In this document: positions 17,553 to 25,037 of the stretch, in pieces
Layout: each line of letters starts with the position of its first letter
How positions within the stretch are numbered: the first letter of the stretch is position 1
Source of the DNA: an uncultured Saprospiraceae bacterium
GTDB lineage: Bacteria > Bacteroidota > Bacteroidia > Chitinophagales > Saprospiraceae
Assembly: GCA_937924805.1 (NCBI GenBank)
Contig: CALDTZ010000031.1
Location: forward strand, 1 to 64,000
DNA: 64,000 nucleotides
Direction of reading: 5' to 3'
Notes under the pieces: model-generated
The model's input: only the letters and a program-made list of their open reading frames with translations
Databases searched by the model: none
What the model was told of the DNA's origin: nothing
Made by a program: the position numbers and the translations under genes

Positions 17553-18938
17553 CTAAAATGATATTTTATTGGTTAAAAATAAACCATGCTCACCTAAATC
17601 ATTAAATCCGTACTCGAAGCTAAATAAAAAATTATTATAAAAGATCATATCTAAAGCTGGACCATATCCATAAATAAATCGATTACTTAGTGAATTGGTA
17701 TCCACATATGTTTCTTCATTCACATAAGCAGTATCAAAATTAAAGCGCATATAAATAGAAAGAGGCAAAGTCCTAAATTGTTCTGGTAAAAATCTAAATA
17801 ATTTTATTGTTTTTTCAAGGAGGTGATAACTTACATAGTTCTTCAAAAGTAAATAGTCCGTTCCATCGATCACATAAAGATCATAACCAGATAATTTTGT
17901 GCTTCCCCAACCTATGCCTGTATTATTGGCAAATGAAACCTTTTGTCTAGTTATGTTCCCTTTTATATTTCCTAAAAACCCAAAAACAATTTTTTCTTTT
18001 AAAGCTAAGTAGTATTCAGCTCTTAAATTTACAGACGTATTAAAGTAATCTTTAAAAATCTCAAATCCTTCTTGTTTTAAATTTGCCCTTAATAAATATC
18101 CAGATTTTGGGTATAAAGTGTAAGATCGTTTATCATATTGAAAATCATACTCAAAGAATAAAAAACGATTATCTGTTTTATTATCAAAAAAATAAGCTTC
18201 ATTTAATGATTCTAAAACGTAAGGGTCAATTGAGTTATGGTGATATTCAATCCTAAAAGAATGATGAGTAAAAACATTAGGTCTATTTAAGAATCGCAAA
18301 CCCATTCGGCGTCTTTTAAGTAGGGTGGTTTCATCCGGATGTTTCTTAAAAAGGGTTTTATTCGAAATCGTTTTATAACCTATTTCTTTATTATCAGAAT
18401 AAAAAACATTTCCTGCAATTCCCCAATTTTCACCAAGAATCAACGGGAGTTGATATCTAAGTTCTACTTTTCTTGTATATCCTCCTTGAAACTTTATGCC
18501 TAAAGGATCTCTTCTACCAGTAAGATTATAATGACTGATATCTACTCCATATACCGTTCGACTAAGATCACGATTTTGTTCTTGCCACCAGACATTAAAA
18601 TTTCGATCTGCTAACTCAAATAAAGGTACTGGATATAAATACCAGTTTTCTTTAATTTCATAATTTAATATTTCCTTATTATCAAATGTATCGATCGATG
18701 CATGTACACTATTAAATAGGCCTGTACTCAATAATTGATTTATACTTTTTGAAAGCAAAATATCCTTATCCTTAATTTCTATTATTTGATTTGGTTGAAT
18801 GATTGATTCTGTTAAAATCGTTTTTAACCGTGTGTGTTTATTTCCCTTAACTATGATGGTATCAATACTAATTTGACAAGGTGCATCTATGGAAAATAGG
18901 ACGAATATAAATACTAGAAAAAAACATTTTCTACACAT
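17553..18938 (-). CDS. Omp85-family outer-membrane protein with one POTRA domain
   Basis: A 461-residue protein with a signal peptide (MCRKCFFLVFIFVLFSI), one POTRA-like repeat at about residues 22-95 (ISIDTIIVKGNKHTRLKTIL, then NQLLSTGLFNSVHASI) and a long C-terminal beta-barrel of alternating strands ending in FLTNKISF, a terminal Phe signature for barrel assembly. BamA has five POTRA domains, so this shorter protein is not the main BamA but resembles the short surface-antigen and TamA/FhaC-type members. It overlaps the CBS gene by 8 bp and precedes nadK. The role in outer-membrane insertion or export is inferred. Confidence 0.8.
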   Translation of the reverse strand: MCRKCFFLVFIFVLFSIDAPCQISIDTIIVKGNKHTRLKTILTESIIQPNQIIEIKDKDILLSKSINQLLSTGLFNSVHASIDTFDNKEILNYEIKENWYLYPVPLFELADRNFNVWWQEQNRDLSRTVYGVDISHYNLTGRRDPLGIKFQGGYTRKVELRYQLPLILGENWGIAGNVFYSDNKEIGYKTISNKTLFKKHPDETTLLKRRRMGLRFLNRPNVFTHHSFRIEYHHNSIDPYVLESLNEAYFFDNKTDNRFLFFEYDFQYDKRSYTLYPKSGYLLRANLKQEGFEIFKDYFNTSVNLRAEYYLALKEKIVFGFLGNIKGNITRQKVSFANNTGIGWGSTKLSGYDLYVIDGTDYLLLKNYVSYHLLEKTIKLFRFLPEQFRTLPLSIYMRFNFDTAYVNEETYVDTNSLSNRFIYGYGPALDMIFYNNFLFSFEYGFNDLGEHGLFLTNKISF

Positions 18939-19587
18939 TGAGATAGTGCATTAATAAATCATACCTTTCTTTAAGGTTGTCTACATATTCTTCTTCAGTA
19001 AAAGACGCTTTAATTTCATAACCATATCGCTCACAACTAGAAATAATAGTTTGAATATCAAGCTTATTTATTTTTAGAGTAACTACAATCCTACTTATAT
19101 CACTAGCATCAGATAAAAAACTGGACAAAATAGCAGCTCTTTCAGATTCAATAATTTGGCTAATTTCAACCATTGAATATTCCTTCCTTGAAACTTCAAT
19201 AACAAGAATGGATCCTATTTCTTTAAAAGAAAAACTATTTGCGTAAAAGTTAAACATGTCATCTTGGGTAATTAGTCCTGAATATTCATTTTCAACTAAA
19301 ACAGGTATCATACTCAACTTGTGCGTGGCCATTTTTGAAATTAACTCTATTAAATGAGTCCCTTCTGTTACACTTATAACATTACCATTTTGCAATGATG
19401 GCCCTATTGAATCATCTGGGTTGAGTTCAAAAGCCTCATTTTCTGTAAGTATCCCAATCAGTTTTTTATTTTCAACAACAGGCAATTCCTTTAATCTATA
19501 TAAAGACATCATAGACAAAGCTTCATCCGCTGTGTCATTGACAGATAGAGGAAATACACTGTTTGATATAATATTCTTTGCAATCAT
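18931..19587 (-). CDS. CBS-domain protein
   Basis: A 218-residue soluble protein with two CBS units at about residues 1-60 (MIAKNIISNSVFPLSVNDTA; VVENKKLIGILTENEAF) and 65-120 (VISVTEGTHLIELISKMATH; GLITQDDMFNFYA), then an ACT-like C-terminal region (about 130-200) with alternating strands and helices. CBS pairs usually bind adenine nucleotides. The frame is open to 19656, but the ATG at 19585-19587 starts exactly at the first CBS unit and clears the upstream gene, so I use it. It overlaps the Omp85-like gene by 8 bp. Confidence 0.85.
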   Translation of the reverse strand: MIAKNIISNSVFPLSVNDTADEALSMMSLYRLKELPVVENKKLIGILTENEAFELNPDDSIGPSLQNGNVISVTEGTHLIELISKMATHKLSMIPVLVENEYSGLITQDDMFNFYANSFSFKEIGSILVIEVSRKEYSMVEISQIIESERAAILSSFLSDASDISRIVVTLKINKLDIQTIISSCERYGYEIKASFTEEEYVDNLKERYDLLMHYLNV

Positions 19588-19621
19588 GGTATATAATAGA
19601 CGATTTAAAATACTATTTAGT

Positions 19622-20392
19622 CTAACGTTGAAGTAATTTTCTTTTTTCTTTAACAAATTCTGTTTCAGAGAGTAAACCTTTTTCCTTCAGTTCAACAAGT
19701 TTATTTAATTGTGACAATATAACATCGTTATCCAATAGATTCTCTTTTGGAGCAGAGATCTGAGGCGTTTTTTTAAGAGAATAATTATTTTGCTTGAACA
19801 TTTGATAGGTCGGATGTATTCGTAAAAAGGCTAAATCCTCAATCGTATTTATTTTTTCTACATTTTTGTAACCATACTTTATCGCTTTATCTAAAGCTTT
19901 GATTCCGTTTTCTACTTCCTCTAGTTGTGAATAGGCACATGCCAGTTTAAAATATAAATCCTTATTGTTTGGTTCAATTTCAATTGCTTTACGCAAATCC
20001 TTTACTGCTTCTTCTGTATCAAATTCCTCATATTTCTTTAAACCTGTTTTTTTATAGGGGTTTACTTTTGGTTTAAATGAACGACTTGATTTCTCTTTGG
20101 GCCTAGAAACAGGAGATCCTTTAGGTTTGTATTGTTTACCTCTTCGTTGTCTTTGCATCAATACATGTTTATTGTACTTTCGATCAAATTCACTTTGACC
20201 CATTGTCAATAACTTAAATGCATCAAAAAAACCTAAGAACTGAGTAATAGGGAATTTTAGCGCACTTGTGAAAATCATTATCATGATATAAAAAATACCC
20301 GATTTTGGATCTCCTAAATAAAACTTATGAATTCCTGCCCAACCTAAAAAGATGGCGATTAATGCAGCAACGAATTTATTTTTCTTTCTCAT
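19622..20392 (-). CDS. TM2-TPR-SHOCT domain protein
   Basis: A 256-residue protein joining three small modules. Residues 1-65 form a TM2 domain with two membrane helices (KFVAALIAIFLGWAGIHKFY, then FYIMIMIFTSALKF). A basic linker (about 75-115) follows. Residues 120-185 look like two TPR units (EEAVKDLRKAIEIEPNNKDL; GIKALDKAIKYGYKNVEKI). The last 35 residues (LSQLNKLVELKEKGLLSETE, then FVKEKRKLL) match the SHOCT pattern. Function is unknown; a membrane-anchored scaffold is an inference. It lies between the PP2C phosphatase gene and the CBS gene, with short gaps on both sides. Confidence 0.8.
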   Translation of the reverse strand: MRKKNKFVAALIAIFLGWAGIHKFYLGDPKSGIFYIMIMIFTSALKFPITQFLGFFDAFKLLTMGQSEFDRKYNKHVLMQRQRRGKQYKPKGSPVSRPKEKSSRSFKPKVNPYKKTGLKKYEEFDTEEAVKDLRKAIEIEPNNKDLYFKLACAYSQLEEVENGIKALDKAIKYGYKNVEKINTIEDLAFLRIHPTYQMFKQNNYSLKKTPQISAPKENLLDNDVILSQLNKLVELKEKGLLSETEFVKEKRKLLQR

Positions 20393-20403
20393 AGCAGCAT
20401 GAA

Positions 20404-21627
20404 TTAAGTTAACTTACAAGTAAGTATTGCAATATCATCAATGTATTCCATTTCCCCTTTATGATTAGATGCTTCTTCCATAAGTTTTTCATTGAATTCT
20501 TTTGGATTTTTGTCTTTATTATTCAAAATAAATGATTGAATCATTTCTTCATCAAAATAAACATTTTCACCGTTTTTTAAATCAGCTAAACCGTCTGTAA
20601 AACAAAACAATAAAACATCCTCTTTTAATTCTATGGTTGTTTCCTCAATCATTGGGAGTTTGTCAAATGCACCTATCACAGTTGTTCCATTTTTTAATGG
20701 TATTAATTTTCCTCCATTCAAAAGGTAAGGAGGAAAATGTCCAGCGTTAATATATTTCATTGTTCTATTCTTTAAATCAAACTCTGCTATAAAGAACGTG
20801 ATAAAACGATCACTTTTTGTAATTCTATAGACCGCTTCATTTAAAGCATAGATAAACGTTTCTAAATCTCGATACTGATAAATTAAACTTTGAAGCATTG
20901 CTTGAAAGTTAGCCATCAATAAAGCTGCTGCGACACCTTTCCCAGAAATATCAGCTATACATGCACAAAAGCGTGTTTCCTCAAATTTTATAAAATCGAT
21001 ATAATCGCCTCCAATAGTTGAATGAGGTTGATAGATGTAGTCCAATTTAAAAAAATCACTTTTAAATACCTCATTCGGAATTAACATTTTCTGGACTTCC
21101 CGAGCTAATTCCATATCTTTCTTTAAGCGTTCTTGTGTTATTTGTTGTTTAAACAAACGCTTGTTTTCTATTGCAACGGCGATGATATTCGTTATGGTCG
21201 TAATAAATTGAATTTTATTATACAAATCCTCTTTATCCTTTATTCCACCAATCAATGAATATGCAATTGGTTGTTCCTTATGGTACACAGGAATAATTAT
21301 GTCAAAATCCTTAAGAACTGGATTTTCTTCTGGTTTTACTACATATAATCTTTTAATATGTTCAATATTGGCAATAATCTTTTCATCTTGATTAAACTCC
21401 CCATTAATTTTTGTCACACAATTCCAATTCTCTTCGTCTTTTACATAGAGTATCATGGTTTTTATTCCCATTTCCCAACTTAAAAAAGAACGATACATTT
21501 GAAAAAGATCATCTGCATTTACATTATCATTAATTGCTTGTGTAATTGTAAGTAGACTTTTAATCTGAAGTTCCTTCAGATTAATTTCCTGTTCTAATTT
21601 TTCTAGTATTTTTAATTCTCTACTCAA
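20404..21627 (-). CDS. GAF-PP2C (SpoIIE/RsbU-type) serine phosphatase
   Basis: A 407-residue signalling phosphatase. An N-terminal coiled segment (about 1-25) and a GAF-like sensor domain (about 30-160) lead into a SpoIIE-type PP2C domain. Metal-binding and signature segments are GGDYIDFIKF, ADISGKGVAAALLMA, NAGHFPPYLL and CFTDGLADLKNGE. In partner-switching pathways such an enzyme dephosphorylates a STAS-domain anti-anti-sigma factor. An RsbW-like ATPase is encoded at 29482-29892, but no STAS gene lies in this window, so pairing them is only a hypothesis. It lies 5 bp after the oppC-like gene. Confidence 0.9.
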   Translation of the reverse strand: MSRELKILEKLEQEINLKELQIKSLLTITQAINDNVNADDLFQMYRSFLSWEMGIKTMILYVKDEENWNCVTKINGEFNQDEKIIANIEHIKRLYVVKPEENPVLKDFDIIIPVYHKEQPIAYSLIGGIKDKEDLYNKIQFITTITNIIAVAIENKRLFKQQITQERLKKDMELAREVQKMLIPNEVFKSDFFKLDYIYQPHSTIGGDYIDFIKFEETRFCACIADISGKGVAAALLMANFQAMLQSLIYQYRDLETFIYALNEAVYRITKSDRFITFFIAEFDLKNRTMKYINAGHFPPYLLNGGKLIPLKNGTTVIGAFDKLPMIEETTIELKEDVLLFCFTDGLADLKNGENVYFDEEMIQSFILNNKDKNPKEFNEKLMEEASNHKGEMEYIDDIAILTCKLT

Positions 21628-21632
21628 AATAT

Positions 21633-22712
21633 TTATGCTTCTTTTTTATAGGCCATCCAATCTCTTATTGTATAACTAACGAAGTTAAAGGATAAAACCA
21701 ATATCATGATAAATATAGCTGGTATTACAGCTATAAATAATTTACCCGATAATGCGTAACCATAATTTTCATTTAAAATATTGCCCAAAGATGGTACTGG
21801 TGGTTTTACTCCGAACCCCAAATAACTTAATCCAGCCTCTATTAATATTGCAATTGCAAAATTGGCTGCGGCTAATACAATAACAGGGGCAATTGCATTT
21901 GGTAATATATGATGAAATAGTGTTCTCCTATAGGAGTACCCCAAACTTTCGGCCGCCTTTATGTATGTTTCATTTTTTATAGCTAAAGTCTGTCCCCTAA
22001 CCACCCTAGCAATATCAATCCATAAAGTTAAACCTACAGCAAAAAAGATAACATAGACACCTCTTCCTAATGCTAATACTACTGCAAAAACCAATAAAAT
22101 AGTAGGAATAGACCAAACAGTATTCATAAAAAAAACACTTATATGATCTATCCAACCGCCAAAATAACCAGCAACTAATCCTATTATTATTCCAAGAATA
22201 ACGGAAAGTGATACTGCAAAAAAACCTACAAATAATGAAACTCGTAAGCCCAGTATTAATCGGCTAAATATATCTCTTCCATATCTATCAGAACCAAAGG
22301 GAAACCAAACAGTAGATATACAATTGGATTCAAATGCTGCCTTTGAATCAGCACCAAAATTTGAAATATCTGATAAAATAGTATTCCCTCTTAAGTTTAC
22401 ATAAGACAGTTTATCATTCTCAATAAGATACTCTTTAATAGGAATACTTTGATAGTGGCTTTGTTGACCAAAAAAAAGAGATTGTAAATTTAGAGGGTGT
22501 TTTTTAGAAAAAGATTTTTTTATTATCAAAGACGAATAACCAACAGGTGATAAAGCCAATTCCGGAATTTGATGGTTTCCATGTATGCTCTTATCTGGTA
22601 TAATAAAAAAACTAAAAATAGATAAAAGAAAAGCTGATAATATAATTACAAAACCAAAAAAGCCTGTCTTGGAAAAAAAAAGTAAGGATTTTATTTCTCG
22701 TGCAGCATTCAA
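21633..22712 (-). CDS. OppC-type ABC transporter permease
   Basis: A 359-residue inner-membrane permease of the dipeptide/oligopeptide (DppC/OppC) family. It has one N-terminal helix (about 17-38), a roughly 100-residue periplasmic stretch, then PFGSDRYGRDIFSRLILGLR, the sequence that opens the BPD permease domain, and five further helices. The ATPase-coupling EAA loop is IKAAESLGYSYRRTLFHHIL. The cognate OppB, ATPases and binding protein are not nearby, which is common for the Bacteroidota version. It overlaps the mazG-like gene by 4 bp. The substrate is unknown. Confidence 0.88.
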   Translation of the reverse strand: MNAAREIKSLLFFSKTGFFGFVIILSAFLLSIFSFFIIPDKSIHGNHQIPELALSPVGYSSLIIKKSFSKKHPLNLQSLFFGQQSHYQSIPIKEYLIENDKLSYVNLRGNTILSDISNFGADSKAAFESNCISTVWFPFGSDRYGRDIFSRLILGLRVSLFVGFFAVSLSVILGIIIGLVAGYFGGWIDHISVFFMNTVWSIPTILLVFAVVLALGRGVYVIFFAVGLTLWIDIARVVRGQTLAIKNETYIKAAESLGYSYRRTLFHHILPNAIAPVIVLAAANFAIAILIEAGLSYLGFGVKPPVPSLGNILNENYGYALSGKLFIAVIPAIFIMILVLSFNFVSYTIRDWMAYKKEA

Positions 22713-23053
22713 CGATTATTCAATTTTGGGTTGTTTAAATGCCTTTTCTTATCTCTTAAGCTTTTTTTAATAAAACTATTTTTAATCGATTGCTCTAAAT
22801 CAATATTCATTTGATTCGCCAAACAGGCAACAACAAAAACAATATCTGCCAATTCTTCTGACAGCATATCTTTTACCTCTTTTTCCGATTTAAAAGATTT
22901 AAAACTTTGTTCTCCATATTGTCTAGACACTAATCTTGCTAACTCACCAACCTCTTCTGTTAAAACTGCCATATTGGTTAACTCATTAAAATATCGGACA
23001 CCATATTTTTTTATCCACTCATCCACTTCTATTTGTAAATCTTTAATTTCCAC
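22709..23053 (-). CDS. MazG-like nucleotide pyrophosphohydrolase
   Basis: A 114-residue all-alpha NTP pyrophosphohydrolase. The metal-binding pattern is split between LTEEVGELARLVSRQYGE (EExxE-type) and LSEELADIVFVVACLANQ (ExxD-type), as in single-domain MazG-like enzymes. It probably hydrolyses non-canonical or excess nucleoside triphosphates to monophosphates. It overlaps the dtd stop by one base and the oppC-like start by four, so translation is probably coupled. Substrate preference cannot be read from the sequence. Confidence 0.9.
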   Translation of the reverse strand: MEIKDLQIEVDEWIKKYGVRYFNELTNMAVLTEEVGELARLVSRQYGEQSFKSFKSEKEVKDMLSEELADIVFVVACLANQMNIDLEQSIKNSFIKKSLRDKKRHLNNPKLNNR

Positions 23054-23502
23054 TATTCTTTATTTTTTGTATCTATACTAATGGTTACTGGACCATCATT
23101 TAATAACTCAACCTTCATATCTCCTCCAAATAATCCTTGTTCTACTCGTATACCTAAAGATTTAAAATAAGCAATCGATTTATCATAGAGAGGAATTGCG
23201 ATGTCTGGTTTTGCAGCTTGAATAAAAGACGGTCTATTTCCTTTTTTTGTACTAGCGAATAAGGTAAACTGACTGACAATTAATAAATCATATGACAAGT
23301 CTAATAATGATAAATTCATTTTACCATTTTCATCATTAAATATTCTAAGCTTACTAATCTTATCAGCTAACCATTTAATATCATCCTCTGTATCATCATT
23401 CATTATACCTAAAAAAACGAGTAAGCCATTGTCTATAGAGCCTACTAGCTTAGTATTTACTTTTACATTAGCATACTTAACACGTTGAATGAGTGCTTTC
23501 AT
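23053..23502 (-). CDS. dtd: D-aminoacyl-tRNA deacylase
   Basis: A 149-residue proofreading enzyme that releases D-amino acids from mis-charged tRNA. It starts with the standard MKALIQRVKYANVKV and carries both active-site signatures, SQFTLFAST and the C-terminal NDGPVTISID (the NGPVT-type motif). The open frame runs 42 codons further upstream to 23628, but those codons encode a hydrophobic, AT-driven sequence unlike any deacylase, so the ATG at 23500-23502 is used. It is the first gene of the nine-gene run toward nadK and beyond. Confidence 0.95.
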   Translation of the reverse strand: MKALIQRVKYANVKVNTKLVGSIDNGLLVFLGIMNDDTEDDIKWLADKISKLRIFNDENGKMNLSLLDLSYDLLIVSQFTLFASTKKGNRPSFIQAAKPDIAIPLYDKSIAYFKSLGIRVEQGLFGGDMKVELLNDGPVTISIDTKNKE

Positions 23503-23977
23503 AATGATGTGAATAACCGTGTGAGTAAGTAAAGTTATAAACAATAATAAAAATAACGTCAACAAAATATGTATTAAATAATATTTATATATATTATTCT
23601 TAACAATTTGTAACTTATCTACAAACAAGAAATATTGTCCTTATTCTTAACAAATAGAAAATTAGATTTTTTTGTAAAAATGATAATAAAGTATAAATCC
23701 TTAACAATAACGATAATTCTATTGTTAGTAAAGCTGTGGAAAGACTAAACATTAAATGTGAAGTATGATTTAATGAAAAGTAATTAACAAATCAACATTG
23801 CTTATTATAAATAGTTATTTCTTTTTTAAAGAATTAATAAATATATATAACAACTCAAGTTGGTAATTCGAATTTTAAAAATCTAAAATTAAATTCTACT
23901 TTTGAGAAAAATACTGACGACAGAAATTCAAATTTTACAATGTACCAACGATCCTTTCAATTTACTCAAATCAAACA
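23503..23977. other. 475-bp AT-rich intergenic region with iterated repeats and DnaA-box-like sites
   Basis: This is the longest gene-free stretch in the window, between divergent dtd and COX15-type genes. It contains four same-orientation copies of TTAACAA (23600-23606, 23647-23653, 23701-23707, 23784-23790). Two of them are within a perfect 13-bp direct repeat, TTATTCTTAACAA (23594-23606 and 23641-23653). Sequences like DnaA boxes are TTATTCACA on the minus strand (23508-23516), TTATCTACA on plus (23615-23623) and the weaker CTTTCCACA on minus (23735-23743). An 8-bp inverted repeat pairs 23702-23709 with 23720-23727. It may be a regulatory region or an origin. I see no RNA gene in it. Confidence 0.55.
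23897..23904 (+). promoter_or_regulatory. -7 box upstream of the heme A synthase gene
   Basis: TACTTTTG fits the TAnnTTTG consensus and lies 73 bp before the COX15-type ATG. No TTG stands at the usual 17-23-base distance upstream, so only half of the promoter is supported. Confidence 0.4.
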
Positions 23978-25015
23978 ATGCCAAAGGTAATTGAATACTG
24001 GTTTAAGAAAACGATTGTCGTTAATCTTATTTTAATTTATCTAGTTATAATTGCTGGTTCTATTGTAAGAAGTACTGGTTCTGGAATGGGTTGTCCTGAT
24101 TGGCCCACATGTTTTGGTCAGTTAATTCCACCAACTAGTGTAGAGGAAGTAACTTGGCAACCTAATGCCCTTTTTAATAAAGGGGAAATGATCATTAAGG
24201 ATAAAAAATTGTTTGTTTCCTTAGATGATTTTAAATCAACATCTTCTTTTAATGTAAATAAATGGGTAGTTTATGAAAAGCATGATTATGCGATATTCAA
24301 TCCTTTTCATACTTGGGTTGAATTTATTAATAGATTGGTAACAGTAGTATTAGGTTTTCCAATTTTATTAATGTTGGTGTTATCGTGCTTTTATATTTAT
24401 AAAGACAGAGTAAATATTTACCTTTCTTTAGCAACTGTTTTTATGGTTGCATTTCAAGCTTTTCTAGGTAAGATTGTTGTTGATCGAAATTTACAAGGAA
24501 CAACAATAACTTACCATATGTTAGGAGTCTTTATTTTAATTATACTTTTACTTTGGCTATATAATAGAAATAAGGAAAAATCTACTTTTATAACCATTAA
24601 GACCAAAAGAGTTGTTTTAATATCATTAAGCACTATTATCTTAAGCTTGTTAATGATCATTTTAGGAACCCAAGTTAGAGAAGAAATAGATGCAATCGCT
24701 AAGGTCAACATAGATCGATCAACGTGGATTAGTGAGCTTTCATATATGTTTTATTTGCATCGTAGTGCAGTTTGGTTAATTATTGGATTAAATGGTTTAT
24801 TATGGTATAATTTAAGATCAATAACCACTTATCAATATTTAATGAAAAGCATAATTGTACTAATTTTTTTAGAAGCTTTTGTAGGTGTTATATTGGTTTA
24901 TTTAGATATGCCAGCTTTTTCTCAACCTTTACATTTGTTACTAGCGTCATTATTATTTGGTGTTCAAGTATATTTATACTTAAGAATGAGAACAGAAATA
25001 AAAATGGAGGTATAA
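23978..25015 (+). CDS. ctaA: heme A synthase (COX15/CtaA family)
   Basis: A 345-residue inner-membrane protein with about eight helices, in two four-helix bundles. It oxidises the C8 methyl of heme O to the formyl group of heme A, needed by aa3-type oxidases. Family features are IAGSIVRSTGSGMGCPDWPT near the N-terminus, the heme-ligand histidines in FHTWVEFINRL and TITYHMLGVF, the second-half FYLHRSAVWLI, and a final PLHLLLASLLFG. The Cys-containing extramembrane loop (GCPDWPTCFG) is present. It is the only plus-strand gene between 189 and 37,231 and ends in a bidirectional terminator. Confidence 0.93.
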   Translation: MPKVIEYWFKKTIVVNLILIYLVIIAGSIVRSTGSGMGCPDWPTCFGQLIPPTSVEEVTWQPNALFNKGEMIIKDKKLFVSLDDFKSTSSFNVNKWVVYEKHDYAIFNPFHTWVEFINRLVTVVLGFPILLMLVLSCFYIYKDRVNIYLSLATVFMVAFQAFLGKIVVDRNLQGTTITYHMLGVFILIILLLWLYNRNKEKSTFITIKTKRVVLISLSTIILSLLMIILGTQVREEIDAIAKVNIDRSTWISELSYMFYLHRSAVWLIIGLNGLLWYNLRSITTYQYLMKSIIVLIFLEAFVGVILVYLDMPAFSQPLHLLLASLLFGVQVYLYLRMRTEIKMEV

Positions 25016-25033
25016 ATTTTATACCTCCATTTT
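25001..25033. terminator. bidirectional terminator between ctaA and an M1 peptidase gene
   Basis: A perfect 15-bp inverted repeat (25001-25015 and 25019-25033) with a 3-base loop. The stem has a GGAGG/CCTCC core and A-rich and T-rich flanks on both sides, so it can end transcription in either direction. Its left arm contains the last codons and stop of the heme A synthase gene, and its right arm ends 4 bp before the stop of the convergent peptidase gene. Confidence 0.88.
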
Positions 25034-25037
25034 AGTT

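Noticed and set aside
23503..23628. 42-codon N-terminal extension of the D-aminoacyl-tRNA deacylase
   Set aside because: The extension is AT-driven and hydrophobic, the enzyme family starts at MKALIQRV, and the stretch contains DnaA-box-like and repeat sequences.
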